From NCBI GenBank assembly GCA_027574665.1, contig CM050666.1, positions 2,108,001-2,172,000 of the forward strand: 64,000 nucleotides of DNA, read 5' to 3'. Origin of the DNA: Rhynochetos jubatus (Eukaryota; Chordata; Aves; Eurypygiformes; Rhynochetidae). Positions 26,001 through 38,605 of this stretch are shown in pieces. A program made the translations under genes and the position numbers. A model generated the notes under the pieces. It saw only the letters and a list, made by a program, of their open reading frames with translations, did no database searches and was not told the DNA's origin. The stretch's first letter is position 1. Each line of letters starts with the position of its first letter.

Positions 26001-29000
26001 AATAAATCAATAAATAAGCCCCCCAAAAGTTCCCATTTTTCCTCTGGCAGTACTCCATAATGCAAGTGGAGGAACTATTATGAATATTTATAGAGAAGCA
26101 CAGATTAATTATTCCTTTATCTCTCAAATTCACCTCTCTCTTTTCCTTGCTTTTATCAGTCACTCACTTGCTGTTCTTCATCTCGGAGTGATATTCCCTT
26201 ATTGCAAAGAATCTAACTAACTAACATGCTTTCAGGTGAAATCTTGGTTCAGGCATCTGAAAGATGAAAGTAGGGCCAAAAGGTGCAGGCACTGAAGACC
26301 TGGTTCACTGCAAACTGCCAGATTACAGTTTCATTCACACTAAGGTAAATGTGACATGCACAAGTGACTGCAGACTTACAGTAGCGGCATGGGATGTCAG
26401 ATGGGTATTTAGCCTTTCTGCTGTATTTCCTAGCCCAGGCTGCCTGGATCCAGGTAGGATGAAAACTCAGTCCCTAGCAGGACAGAGAAGGGAGCTGCTG
26501 CTTCGTTGGATGCTGTGGCCTTTGAAAGCTGTGAGAATCCTGCAGTGCGCCTGAAAAAATGCTCCACTGATAATTCTGCTTCTCTTCTTACTTTGCAAAT
26601 GTGAGGAGCTGCTGACTGCCATGCCTGCCCTTCATACACCTTTGTTAATTCCATACAGGACTATGACATGGTACATGGTTACATCAGGCTCTGCACAGAT
26701 CAAGAAGAACAATCCCTGTCTAGGCTTCATTTACCCCCAGGCAAGAAACTTGCAACTGTCTCCTGCCCACCATTGGTCTTCCAGAAGTCTTACTGAGAGC
26801 CTGACCAGTGCTCTGACCCATCAGCAAGAATTTAAAGTTTCTACCACTTCCTCCTGCTGTGCAATGATTAACTTGGCTTTTGAGGTCCTGAATTCACTCC
26901 TAACCCACACTTCTTGGGTCATGCTCTTTGACCTGGCCCTGTTGATGGGGCCCCCTGACACTGTTATCTTTGGTGGACCCTGTTAGTTCAACACTGGTTG
27001 TTTGGGTTCTGGACTCAACAATGGGCTTAGGGTTTTTGTTCTGTCTACTCTGTCAAGCCTACTAAGGGTTGTCTTGTTCACTAAAATTCTGGCTTCCCAT
27101 CACTGTTTCTAGCTGGTCTCAGCCACTGGGCACCACTACTGCACAGTAGCTGCCAATTTGTGTAGGTACATGTTCACATCTCAGAGTGTGTGTGCCTGAC
27201 AATTAATTTAAAAGCTGAGGCTTCCACCTCCTGCAAATATTGAAAATAACAAGTGGTTCTGCCATCTCTGAGACCTCCCCCTGGGCTGTCATGTCCTCCA
27301 GATTCTCTTGTTGCATATGTAGAGGTAGCAGTTAGATATATTCTCTCCAGTTATTAACATATTTGCACAATGAATGTTTCTGGAGGTAACTGTTAAAGAA
27401 AGATGAAATATTTATAAGCTGAGAGGTGCTTAAAATCTCCCTTGAAAGCCTCTTCTTCATGGAAAGTGACACTTGCACTGTACTGAAGGGCTTCTTAGCT
27501 GATAAAGAAGGTATTATCCTATCTGGATCTGTCCAGCAGGAAGCTCTATTTCTAAAGCATCTTTGTAAACCAAGACTTCAATACTAAGGCTACTAGATCA
27601 TCTTGGTTAACTACTGAGATGGAAATTTATGAGCAAACTCAAGGGATAGATATGTATATACTCGGTGGGATACCTGAGAATACAGCTATAACAAGCTGAG
27701 CTTTGCCCCAGGTGAGGATGCCTGATGTGGGAGACAATTCCCAGGGAAAATGGTTTGGCTGAAGAGTCAAACCCCAACATCTCTCAAGCTGTGAAAATTA
27801 ACCATGCTTCTGGGTGATACAGAAAGTAGAAAAGTTAAAATAGAATATCCATGTCAAGTGGTGACTGAGTTGTGTTATTGTGCTTATAGCCTTATACCTC
27901 TCCACATCTAGAAATCTGCTTCCTGGATGCATGTGGTAGTGGAATCAACTTTATATTTCCTTAATAGGCTCTGATAATGAAGAGTGGTTTAACATTTTTT
28001 GACAGATGGTAATTACCCCATCTCCCAGGCAATGGCAGACCTTCTTCAGGAGTTCTGAGTACTTTAGAGGCAGCCAAGAGCCTGGGACACCTCTTGAAAC
28101 CCACCACCAGGTCCTGGATGTAGACAGGCATCACTGGGCACTCAACTGGTGCAAAAAGCACATCTTGGGAAGTGTTAGACAGCACCTCTTTGCAGGTGGC
28201 AAGAGAACATAACAAGTTTGACTGCATGTTGCCAGAACATTATTCTGTTCAAAAAGCAAAAGGAGCGCAAACAGTACAACTGGGAGCCCTAGCATTGGCA
28301 ACAAAACCTTTTTTTTTCCCTGCTGTTATGAAGGAAAAAAGCCCTATATGTTTTGTTAATTTTTATTGCAAATCAAAATGTTCCCTGAGAATGACTGCTG
28401 TTTCTGAAGCATGGGAAGGCTCTTCATTTAGAGGAAAGGCATCCAAAGAAGAGGTGAGAGGGCTGAGAGGAGAGCTGAGGTACAGTGGGAAGGATGTATC
28501 TGGAGCAAAGAGGATCACAGTGCAGATGAAGTCCTGTCCAAATTCCAAAAGGACTATAAACATCCAAGTTCAGACACTTGCTGCCCTTAGTCAAGGTCAT
28601 GTTCTATGGAGAAGGCCAGCCTGTGGATGCTGCTGCCGCAGGCTGGGTGTCCCCAGTGTCTGTGGTCATCACATCATGCTGCTCTACAGCAGAGTGAGGC
28701 TGCATGAGGTGCCGCTGCTGCTGCTGGAGAGCCCTTGGAGGAGCTGAGCACACAGTGCTTAATTTGTAACACTTTGCAAACAGCTGGGATGCAGACGCCA
28801 AGCTGGGATATTCCTATTACTCTGCTGAACTAATACATTAAGAAAATGTCCATACAGGCAAGAAAGAGCAATTAAATACTGAATGGTTTGCTACTATGCA
28901 TAACTGTGTGAAGAGCTCTCAAACTCTCCATGAGACAGAAGCCTGTCTATCACCAGCAAACTTTTCCTAGCAAGCATAAGAAAACCATTTGAGGATGCAA

Positions 29001-32000
29001 AGCGCCAAGCCTTTTGAGCAGTCATCAATTAATTGTAAGCTGAATGGATAATCCTAGGAACATCAGAGGCAGGATTCAATATGCTTAAAGTGGGTGGCGG
29101 CTTATATGCCTTACAGAGCCAGCTTTTTAAAGAGGAATTGTTAAAAAAAAAAAAAAATCAGTAGCATTTAATGTGCAAAGGCTGGGTAGTATTTTCAACT
29201 TCGTCTCCACCTCCTAGAAGCTGTCATGCATGTTCTAGCAGCTTTCTTCTGCTGACTACAGGGACCAAAGCCTAAGTCCTGCAACACATTCAGGTGCCCA
29301 GCTTTAACTGCGTCAATTTGAGTGATGTGACTTAGCAAGAGACGCTGCTCATGGGGTACTGCCAAGGCTGGCACAGTGACTCTGTGAGTCAGTGCTTCAG
29401 AGATACTTGGTCCCTAAGCATGCCTCTGGACCTTCTCTGTAGGGCTTGTTGCTCAAGCCCTGTCTTTTGCTGAGGTAAGCCCAGTAGATCAAGCTCTGGA
29501 ATAGAGAAGGTCTCCCTGTGCTATCAGCAGTGGAGCCCAGCGCTCCAGGGCAGCACTGGACCCCTGGAATATCTGCAGAGTTGCAGACCCTGCTGTATGA
29601 CAACACAACATCTTGGTGCTGGGGACCAGCCCAGGGACCTAATGGTGGTGTCACACCCAGCATCCCAGCAGATGGAAGAAGTAAAGATTCAGTACCTGAA
29701 GGCCAACTTTTAATGCACTCAGTTGGAGGGCACGGCAATCCACACCCAACAGAACATCCCTAATCATGCTGGGATTACCACAGGAGGGAATTTAACGCCT
29801 CTGTCCACATGTCATGCCTACTGCAGACCCTACACCTCTAGAACAATGTATGTATGAGAGATTCATGAAGTCAAGAGGAAAGCAGGCAAGAAGAGATGGG
29901 CTCTATAGCTTGTTGTGCAAAAGCTCAACCAGGAGGGGCATGATGCAGTTTAGTCTATGTTCTTACATTTACTTTTTGAGGTTTTGTTCATTCCTGAAAA
30001 AGACTTAATGCAAAATGTGTATGGTAAATGTGCATTGTAAACATGCAGGCCACACCAGGTTCACACCAACTCCTGTTACAGTCAGTGGAAGCATTCACAC
30101 TGACTCAGTCTGGAACTATGTAGGACCTTATTTGAGTACTAATATGACATACTTAATTAAAGTATGTGTTAAACTGTACGTGTCTGTTTCCCCCAGTGCT
30201 GAATGCAAGCTCTCATAGGATGTCTCACTCAGGATCAGACCTTCAAAATCACTGACTCTGTCCTGTCATTAAGAAATGGCGGTGACTGTTGCAGAGAAAT
30301 ATCTACCAGTAAGAACGAGGGTGTTTTAGAGTTCCAGTTTATCAGTACAAATGACAGTAATTACCCAGCTGACTGTCAGTGTCTCTGCAAGGGGAATGAT
30401 AATTTGTCCACATTAGTCTAAAATCTAAAACTAAGGAAGAAGTCAATGCAGTGAAATGAAGTCTGGGCTGAAAAATAGTGTGTGCATTGATGGGTCACAT
30501 CAAGGGAAGAGATAGCATGCAAAGGGTTGGGGAGATGATGGGTCACAGAGATCTTGCCTACCTGGACTGGGGAAGAGGAGTATGACAGAAGATCCCTTCT
30601 TCCTGAGGATTCTTGACTGCACAGCCCATGCTTATGGCAAAGGTAGAAGTTCGCCATGTCCTTGCAGGAGGTCCTTTGCCCAAATCAAGCGGGATGGGGA
30701 AGAAGCAATTAATTTTCAGTTCAAGTTTTGATGAACGATTTATTAGAAATTGCTCAAAATTGCAACTCAACACTCCTTAAAATGCCAAAAAAAGATTATT
30801 TATGGCATCAGGAGATTTTCAGTGGGTTCTCAATGCATAGTGGACCTCAGTACTGCCAGCATTAGGAATTTCATTGAGACAAGAGTTTAAAAATTAACAT
30901 TTAGACTTCTTTAAAGTGCAATTTCCTCAGATTGAAACATTTTCTCTGTATCAATACTTTCTTCCACATTTTTTGTAATCTCAATAAAGCCACATTTCTC
31001 ATAATAATAAAATCTAGCCTTTTGTTGAAAGATTTTCAGCCAGCTCCACCTACTACTGCTCATAGTGCTCATCCTGTCATCTTCAAAGCTTCATGAATCA
31101 CTGCTGCTTCCCTTCTTCCCTATGGAGAACATGAAGCTACTTCACAGCAAAGATGGGTGCATCCTCCCCCAGAACAAATCTGTAATAGTGATCAGTTAAA
31201 AGTGAAAGACCAGGCTTGTCTTTTGCTTTGTGGATGGGAACAGAGGACTGGACTGACTGCTGGAGCTGTTTCTATATAGAAGGGATCAATAGCATCAGAG
31301 GGGTTGTTGCTGCCACCATTTCTCAATTCACTTCCCCCTTTGTCATAGTCAACATCTTTACCAGAGCAGCAGCAAACACGACTGATCACTGCACTTTCTG
31401 CCCATGAGAAGCAAAGTATGGGGTGGACCACAGCTGCCCCTCTCACCACTGCCTTAGAATGTGCTCCACTGGCTCCAAACCCGAGCCAGAGCCTGCCCAT
31501 GCACAGCTCAACCAGAAGCTGGCCTGTTCAAGCAGTTGCAGATGTTGTCAGGATTGCTTCAATGTCTTTCTCATCAGGGGAGGGTCCTCAGGTCCAGCAT
31601 ACTCTGGGATGATCTTTTGCCATGTGGTCATTCTCCAGGGACTTCGGCCATAATTCAGAGGGAATGTTTCTGGCTGAGGTTGCACTGGGTCCCTGCATGT
31701 GCTTCCTGCAGCAAGAGAGGCAGGCCCTCAGCTTCTTTTACTTTCCATACTTTACTTTTACCATTTTACTTTCCATCTACAGGCTATGAAGTACTAGTAA
31801 TCCAGTACAGAGCACACTGGCACTTGCCATTCTCCATTTTCTCCTCTGTCTCCACATAACTCTGCATAACTGATAAAATTACATCCTGCAGATGAGTCAC
31901 TTCCAATCTCTCTCTGATCTAACAGAGCACTTCAAGACCTGGAAGTTTTTCCCAAGGACCAGATTCATGAAACACTCTTGAGGAGGGTATCCTTGTGATG

Positions 32001-32723
32001 CTTAGCCTGCACAGACCTGGAGTACCACAGGCAGGTGCCCTCAGTTCCCCAGACATCATTCTTGACAGGCATTAGACAGGTATTAAACACCTCTTGTACT
32101 GCTCTTAGTGAAACTGGATGTCACTCACCACAGCAGGTGGCTCACCTGTTGCCATTTGCTCCAGAAGATGAGGACTACCTTATCTTTCTAGCTGATGCAT
32201 GGAAAAGCAGTCCTTGCTTCACTGAATATTAATTCATTCTCCATTAACACCTCCTTTGCCTATTTTTCCTGCCACCTACAGAGAGCAAGAAACCCCTCTG
32301 AGACAGCCTTTGCTCCACTGCCATGAAGAGGACATAAAGAACATAGTGAGCATACATGCTACCGTATGAAATGAGACTGAACAATCTTTCCCTATCCATT
32401 TTTTTAAGGCAATTCAGGCTCTTGTATACTTCACCATAATTATTCTTCTCTCTTCTCCAACCCAAGTACCCAGGTCTATTTAATCTCCCTTCCACTCCCT
32501 ACCGTTGTTGTGCCATTGTCCTGTGTATTTCTCCTGTTGCTTGTAGAGATCCTCCTATTTAGGAATTAGCAGCCCAAGTGTAAGACTTTGATGGATGCAA
32601 CAATGAACAACTGGCCGTATTCAGACATGAGATGAATTCACTGGCAGCCAGCTGCACAGATGTTTCCTTTCTGTCCACGCTCTTAAAGCAGGACACTCAA
32701 AAGGCCAAAGTGCTGGATCCAGG
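26001..32723. other. Unique sequence, no gene seen
   Basis: No gene or transposon could be supported. A 15-A run lies at 29143-29157. The open frame at 28172-28747 is long, but its composition is unremarkable and it has no recognisable domain. Confidence 0.4.
29143..29157. repeat. Poly(A) run, 15 bp
   Basis: Uninterrupted A homopolymer. No retroposon body was recognised upstream. Confidence 0.9.
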
Positions 32724-33664
32724 TCATATAATCACAGAACGGTTAGGGTTGGAAGTGACCTTAAAGATCACCTAGTTCAAACCCTCATGCCATGGGCAGG
32801 GACACCTTCCACTAGACCAGGTTGCTCAAAGCCTCATCCAGCCTGGCCTTGAAGATGGTTGGGGTGCACATTCACAGCTTCTCTGGGCAACCTGTTCCAG
32901 TGCTTCACCACCCTTTCCGTAAAGAATTTTTTCCTGATATCTAATCTAAATCTACTCACTTTCAATTTAAACCCATTACCCCTTGTCCTGTCACTATAGG
33001 TGTTTGTAAAAAGCCCTCCCCCCAGCTTTCTTGTAGGCCCCCTTCAGGTACTGGAAGGCTGCTATAAGGTCTCCCCAGAACTTTTTCTTTTCCAGGCTGA
33101 ACAACCCCACCTCTCCCAGCCTTTCTTATTAGCAAAGATGCTCCAGCCCTTGAAGCATCTTCATGGCCTCCTCTGGACTCACTCCAATCAGGCAATATTC
33201 TTCTTATGTTGAGGGCCCCAGATCTGGATGCACAATTGCAGTTGGGGTCTCATGAGAGCAGAGTAGAGGGGGAGAATCCCTCACTCGACCTGCTGGCCAT
33301 GCTGCTCTGGATACAGTCCAGGATATGGTTGGCTTCCTAGGCTGCCAGTGCACATGGCCAGCTCATGTCCAGCTTTTCATTCACCAGTCTCCCAAGTCCT
33401 TCTCCTCAGGGCTGCTCTCGATCCATTCTCCACCCAGCCTGTCCTTGTGCTTCGGATTGCCCCAACCCAGGTGCAGGACCTTGTGCTTGACCTTGTTGAA
33501 CTTCATGAGGCTAGCACACGCCCACCTCTCCAGCCTGTCCAGGTCCCTCTGGATGGCATCCCTTCCCTCCAGTGTGTCGACTGCACCACACAGCTTGATG
33601 TCATCCGCAAACTTGCCTAAGGTGCACTCAACCCCGCTGTCCATGTCACTGACAAAGACGTTAA
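32724..33664 (-). mobile_element. CR1 LINE, 5'-truncated, about 940 bp
   Basis: The plus strand begins with a degraded tail (atataatcacagaacgg) and 'ttagggttggaagtgacc'. It then follows the CR1 complement continuously: ccatgggcagggacacc (32790), 'ctctgggcaacctgttcc' (32881), 'ccccttgtcctgtcacta' (32979), 'ttcaggtactggaaggct' (33043), 'ggcctcctctggactc' (33166), to 'gcaaacttgcctaa' (33607). The element is on the minus strand. It covers the end of the reverse-transcriptase domain, the ORF2 C-terminus and the 3' UTR. Limited decay indicates a fairly young copy. Its 5' end is marked by an inverted-repeat junction, annotated separately. Confidence 0.95.
33381..33644 (-). pseudogene. CR1 ORF2 (pol) fragment, end of RT domain
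   Basis: This is the 87-codon open part of the truncated CR1 pol. It contains KFADDIKL (about 33591-33614), so the RT active-site box F/YADD is intact. The family hallmarks [27 protein letters not shown] and [10 protein letters not shown] follow. The frame then stops after EKDLGDW. The homologous continuation ([15 protein letters not shown]) is in another frame with a further stop, so the coding region is frameshifted. The start methionine is internal to the RT domain and is not a real start. The fragment is non-functional: it lacks endonuclease and most of RT. Confidence 0.9.
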
Positions 33665-33688
33665 ATCTGTTAAATCTTTGTCAGTGAC
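33645..33688. repeat. Inverted repeat at CR1 5' junction
   Basis: The left arm gtcactgacaaagacgttaa (33645-33664) is CR1-derived. The right arm ttaaatctttgtcagtgac (33670-33688) is its reverse complement apart from one base change and one missing base. The centre also holds a 9-bp tandem duplication, gttaaatct, at 33660-33668 and 33669-33677. CR1 similarity ends here. This is best read as a short 5' inversion or template switch made during insertion. Confidence 0.85.
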
Positions 33689-34565
33689 AATACCAATCCT
33701 GGCAAAACAACAAGAGGCCACAGAGTCATTGATTTGCTCTTTGGGATCATGGTAAAAGGTATACCGCTGCCCCTTTGGGTAGCTTGTTCCTGTGCAAAAT
33801 TTTTCCGGGAGCTGGGTACTTTTCTAATTTCTCACTTAAATCTCTTCTGCTGCAAAAAAGACGAATTACCCTAAGAGGAAATGGAGAACAATCCTTTCAC
33901 TTTTTGCTTCAGAACAGTCTAGTACATATTTTACACCACAGTAACATCCTGATTTGGGCAGCTTTACTTTTTTCTAGGGAAAACAGTCTGGCTGAATTTC
34001 TTCAAGCTTATCAGCTTATCTCATATAACCTATTACCAGCCTTTATTCATTCTTCTCTTCATTTGAGTTCTGTTTTGTCTCTATCATTCTTACAGTGCAG
34101 TGACCCAAGTGAGGATCATCTCCTTTACAACACCTGAAAACCCACAGCTCCTGCTACTACATGGGAGTCAGTGTCAAACCTTGAATATCCCCTTTGTAGG
34201 ACCTACTCTAATGCCCATATCAGTCTCTGCTGCCACTTGTTTAACCACACCGTAGTTTATGCATTTGATTTCAGACTGCATTTCATCTGACTGATTTCTC
34301 AAGACCTTTCTAACTGAATCATGTGTTGGCATCAACACCCTTCACCCCCAAGTTTATCCACAAAGCTGACAGATTTATTCAATTGCCTCAATGTAATCAT
34401 GTGGTGCTACTGCAGGTGTATTGGGTACACAAGAACCTGGTGCATCTGACAGTTATGACGTGAGGCTCACAAGAGAGCAGCACCCTGCCAAACTGGCAGC
34501 TGGAGGCCAGATGGGATACCAAGGGGTATCTCAAATTGAACAGGTGTCCATATTTAGGCTTTTAG
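33689..34565. other. Unique sequence, no gene seen
   Basis: No gene recognised between the CR1 junction and the next LINE relic. Confidence 0.4.
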
Positions 34566-34612
34566 CTGTGTCTGATCAATTCCATCATCTAAACTGTTAA
34601 TGAAAAGATTGA
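34566..34612 (-). mobile_element. Ancient CR1/L3-like LINE, RT fragment (distal piece)
   Basis: Minus-strand translation gives FNLFINSLDDGID, closely matching the block FNIFINDLDDGIE that follows directly after VPQGSVLGP in CR1/L3 reverse transcriptases. In this locus the preceding block lies about 430 bp away (35041-35075). The two pieces are therefore probably halves of one element separated by an insertion. The short length limits confidence. Confidence 0.55.
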
Positions 34613-35030
34613 AACAAATAGCTGTCTTTTCAATCTCTATGAAAGTGCGGCACTATACACTGTGGTAAATTGTATAGCTGGAATAATTCTCTGTGAGGTC
34701 AAATAGCTGGAAAACAAATAAAGGATGGAGTAGCATCAGGAAATCTATTCTTCACCTATAATGACAACAGATGGTTACCAGATGATAAACTTGTGTCCCC
34801 ATTCTTGCAATATCAATGCGTAATTTTGTTATTTATTAAACATAAAATCTTACCATATATATGTAGGTATATATTTGAATGAGAAAAAGAACATGTGATT
34901 CTTTCTTGATATGTTTCTTTATGTATTTTTCATTTGTGAAACAGTATTAACAGGAATACCACAAAATTTTTGTATATACTCTCTGTGTGTATTGGTTTGA
35001 TTTTGTTGGTTGGCTTGAACTATAAGTTCA
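34613..35030. other. About 420-bp segment separating two RT pieces
   Basis: AT-rich sequence between two adjacent reverse-transcriptase blocks, with no recognised family, no clear terminal inverted repeats and no certain target-site duplication. A 7-bp hairpin, ttgaact-ata-agttcaa, lies near 35008-35024 at its right side. It could be a later insertion, or the two RT pieces could be independent copies. Confidence 0.4.
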
Positions 35031-35600
35031 AAACTTTTTCAATGAACTGGGCCCAGGACAGATGCCTGAAAGACTTAAATCATTTTCCCTGCCTCAGAAC
35101 AGATTTGTGATATTAAATTCAAAGTCTAATGTTTTTTTAAATTGTCCCTATGCTGTATGATTTGCTTTCAATCCTATTTCCCTACTTGTAGGAGACTCTC
35201 ATGTCAGATTGTGTCAAAAGCCTTATGAAAGTTAAAGTATATCATGTCTATCATCATTTTCTTCTGTCCATAGGCCAATGACCCCATTAAAGAAAGAGAT
35301 TAGATTAGTTTGACATGGTTTCTTCTTGACAAATCCATGTTTGCTGTTTCTTACTGCCTTTTATCCTCTAAGTGCTTATAAAATGATTGTTTAATAATTT
35401 GCTCCAGTATTTTTTACAATATCAAAGTCAAGCTGATTGGTCTGTAATTCTGCAGCTCTTCCTCTTGCCATGTCTCTCCGATTGGAACTGTAGGTTATGG
35501 AAAAGCCCTCTGTTCTTTGGGAAAAATAGTGTCCATTTCTGTTTCACCATGTATGAAAGCCAGAAGTGCTGTAACACACTTTGGTAGCATAAGCCCATTT
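35031..35600 (-). mobile_element. Ancient CR1/L3-like LINE relic, RT motifs
   Basis: Minus-strand blocks appear in family order. NYRPISLT lies at 35426-35449 and KILEQIIKQ just downstream of it. The stretch at 35207-35251 reads MIYFNFHKAFDTI, corresponding to YLDFSKAFDTV; the catalytic aspartate of this box is N here. VFQASVLGPV at 35041-35075 corresponds to VPQGSVLGPV. The spacing between boxes (about 220 and 155 bp) fits the family. An in-frame stop after NYRPISLTLIL and several frameshifts show that it is dead. The part upstream of NYRP (toward 35600) fades out. Confidence 0.8.
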
Positions 35601-37019
35601 TGTGCATACTAGCTGCCTACAAGAACCTCATCTGAGAAGGGAGAGAACTAGGGGTCAGGGACATTTCCACCTCTCCTGGTGAGATCACCCAGGACTCCAC
35701 AGGAGCACTGTGCTAGACTGGGAGCCCCTGGAAAGCTGAGGAAGTGCCTGTAAAAAGTAGCTGCACAGCCTCTCAGTCTACTGTACTTTCCCATTCATGT
35801 TGCAGGTTGAAACTGTGCGTCGGCAGTGCTAAAATCTCCAGCATTTTGGAAATGGGAAGGTGGTGTGAAGCAAACAGCATCTGCTAACCGGATCGATAGC
35901 TCAGCTGACTTTGTGCCAAAGGAACTGTTGCTTCCCAGCTTTAATTCAATCTCCCCCCCACTCCCCACCAAGCCATTTCATAACCTAAATTCCACCCCAG
36001 CTGAACCTCCCCGCTCGGGCAGTGGACTGCAGGGACCACCTGTAGGGAGCTCAGCTGCAGCACAGCGAGGGAGGTCTGATAAGCCAGCACCCAGCTCACT
36101 GACTTTGTCAAGCCACTTGCTCTGGCAGCCAGACAATATTCTGTGCTGCTAAAGGTGAGGTGTCCCTGAAAAATATTCCACTCCTGCAGACAGACAGAGA
36201 TGCTATTAGTCAGAATCAGGGGCAAGCCCTGCAATAGAGTTCACCAGCCACTGGAGGGGAGCTTATCTGTATTCAGCAAGTCCCTCATTGAAGGGAATTA
36301 TGCAGAGAAGTAATGTTTTCTCTCTGCCTCTGTGTTGTTTTCAAGTTAGAGGAAGAAATGTGGAGTTGGCGCAGGCCTTGAGAAGGATTCAAGTTGGAAT
36401 TCTGCTGGAACGAATCACTGGACCTCACCCCACTAGTCCCCAACCCCACACTTGTTCCCAATGACAGCAAGAGCCTGGCCAATGCCAAAAATTGCAAAAC
36501 ACGTGGACCTCCCACAAGCATATCTGGACTTGACTGTGTTTGTCAAGGTCTTGGTGCCTCTGTAGCTGTGTGCATCAGCCAAAGTGGGGCACAGCAACCA
36601 CAGCACTCACCACTGGAACTCTGCTCCTAGTCTGGGGGACTGACTGGGGCTCTGCATGGGTGCAAGTTTGGCATGGGGCCACAGGACCTGGGATTTATGT
36701 TCATGGGGCTAACACAAATCTGTCCTTTCTGTTTCCAAAGTGTTACCACCAGATTTGTCCAGAGGGACCACAGGGATGGTCAGACACTGCAACTGCCCCC
36801 ATGTCCTTCATTTGAAGAGACAGTGAGTGACATTTCAGGAAGGTGTTTAATGTGTCACCCCCTCCAAGTGTTCCCCCAACACACAAACACACACACACAG
36901 AGTCAGGGATGTTTTATGGCCAGATTTGCTCTCAGCTCTTCTTAATGGAGAAAAATAGCAGGTAGAGAGCTTCTGCAGTTGCTGGCAGAGATGGCAACTG
37001 ATGAAAAGATAATGAAGGC
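35601..37019. other. Unique sequence, no gene seen
   Basis: No supported gene. It includes a short CA microsatellite at 36880-36899. Confidence 0.4.
36880..36899. repeat. (CA)n microsatellite, imperfect
   Basis: About ten CA units, interrupted once by aaa. Likely polymorphic in length. Confidence 0.8.
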
Positions 37020-37400
37020 TTTATTCTTCATTTGTTTAGCTGTTTAGGAGGAAAAGAAATGAGCTAGAGCTTGTAGAGAATCAGTGGCGTGTTTTTGGAT
37101 GTATGATAAAATAGGTGCTATCAAATTCCTCCTCAGAAGTTAATTTGCTGCAGCAGCCAATTGAAACAGCAAAGCTCAGAGCATCCTCCAGGAAACCTTG
37201 TGAGCCATACACAAACCTAACCCTTTTAATTGGAGCACGCAGTAAGTCTATGAGTTATAAAGACATTTGACTGGTTCATGCTGTAATCAAGTTTAGTCAT
37301 CATTATGCAAAACTAATTAGTAAGTCATAATCCTTTTTTTGTCATCACTAAACCTTTGCTGCATTTAGAAATGAGATCCCCAAGATCTTCCCTTTCCCTG
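37020..37400. other. Possible conserved non-coding element
   Basis: Transposon-free AT-rich block. It contains attatgcaaaactaattag at 37302-37320, an octamer-like POU site immediately beside a TAATTA homeodomain core. Another ttttaattgg lies near 37225. The motif clustering resembles developmental enhancers, but no conservation data are available. This is inference only. Confidence 0.25.
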
Positions 37401-38605
37401 CCCTTTCCTGCTGCTATTCTGGAATTAAAACTCCTCTTTCCATAACGACAAACGATGTGGTGAATATAAAAAAAATCTTCTTCAGCTCTTTCCTAAAATG
37501 TCAAAAACTGAAGAATACTTGGGTTTCTTTCCCAGTTACTCTGTTCCTGGAATTCATTATTGCAGCAAAAAATTGAGATGTTTTGAGAAGTTTATATGAC
37601 TTCTGAAAAAACATACTTACCCCTGTAGTCTTTGGCAAACAGGATTTCTGATTTGCCAGAAATATTTGGTTAATATTTCTGTTTCCAAAGTGGACTTAAG
37701 CAACATTATTTGTTTGTTTGAATTCCCATGAGTCAGAAGCATTGTAAAACAATTTTACAAAGATTAAAAAAAAAAAAAAATCCCTTCCAAAATAAGATAT
37801 ACACTCGGTTCCTGCTCAGTGTGTGTATCTTCCTTGCTAAGCACAGCCGTGGTTCCACAGATGTGTGGTAGACCCAGATGGTCAATATCCCAGAAGCCCA
37901 CCCCAGCCTGCAAGTCTCTGCAGCCTGCCTCAGTAGCAGGGATCCTCAAAACACGGTTTCCACTTGTGCCACAAAAAGCTGCATGCTGGTGAGAACTCAT
38001 AGTCTAAGAGTTTCAGGTTACCTGCTCCATGAGATTGATGTGCTTCAGGATCCCGAGTTGTAGGTCATGAAATTCCATCAGAGTCTGCTTTATTGACTAA
38101 GTGCAAGCGGGTCCCTAATTCTGGGATAATCTGCCTTGCAAGTGTGCTCAAAAGCTCATCCCTTTTGCCTCTAAGCAGTGAGCCTGCCCAGTCTCTGCAG
38201 GCCCTATAGGATGCCATCTCTGCTGTCCTGCATGGAGCTGAGGACTCCCCATGGCCGGTTCTAGGCACCATTTTGCTCTAGTGTGTCTTCCCACAGTAGT
38301 AGGGTCTGGTGGTCCTACCCAATACTCTTACTTTCTTTTTCACCTCTTACTTTCTGAATTTCTCCAGGATTTGCCAGTTTTCTTCCTGTTAGCAGGTATA
38401 CTCCTGGTAGCAAACACTGTGATCCCATATAGTTTCAAGTACTGGAAGGAATCACAGCGACCAAGGCAGGGCAATCCAGGACACCCTGGGATCAGCCTCT
38501 GTCTCATAGCCTTTGCCTGGGTATGGATGGGTGAAGCATAAGCATCTTTCTAACCAAAGATTTTTCTATTTTTGGAGGAAGTGTAATAAAGGGAAGATAA
38601 AGGCT
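37401..38605. other. Unique sequence, no gene seen
   Basis: No gene recognised. A 15-A run lies at 37766-37780. Confidence 0.4.

Noticed and set aside
28172-28747. 191-codon open frame, plus strand
   Set aside because: No family resemblance, no credible exon borders, and other frames are similarly open in this GC-richer patch.
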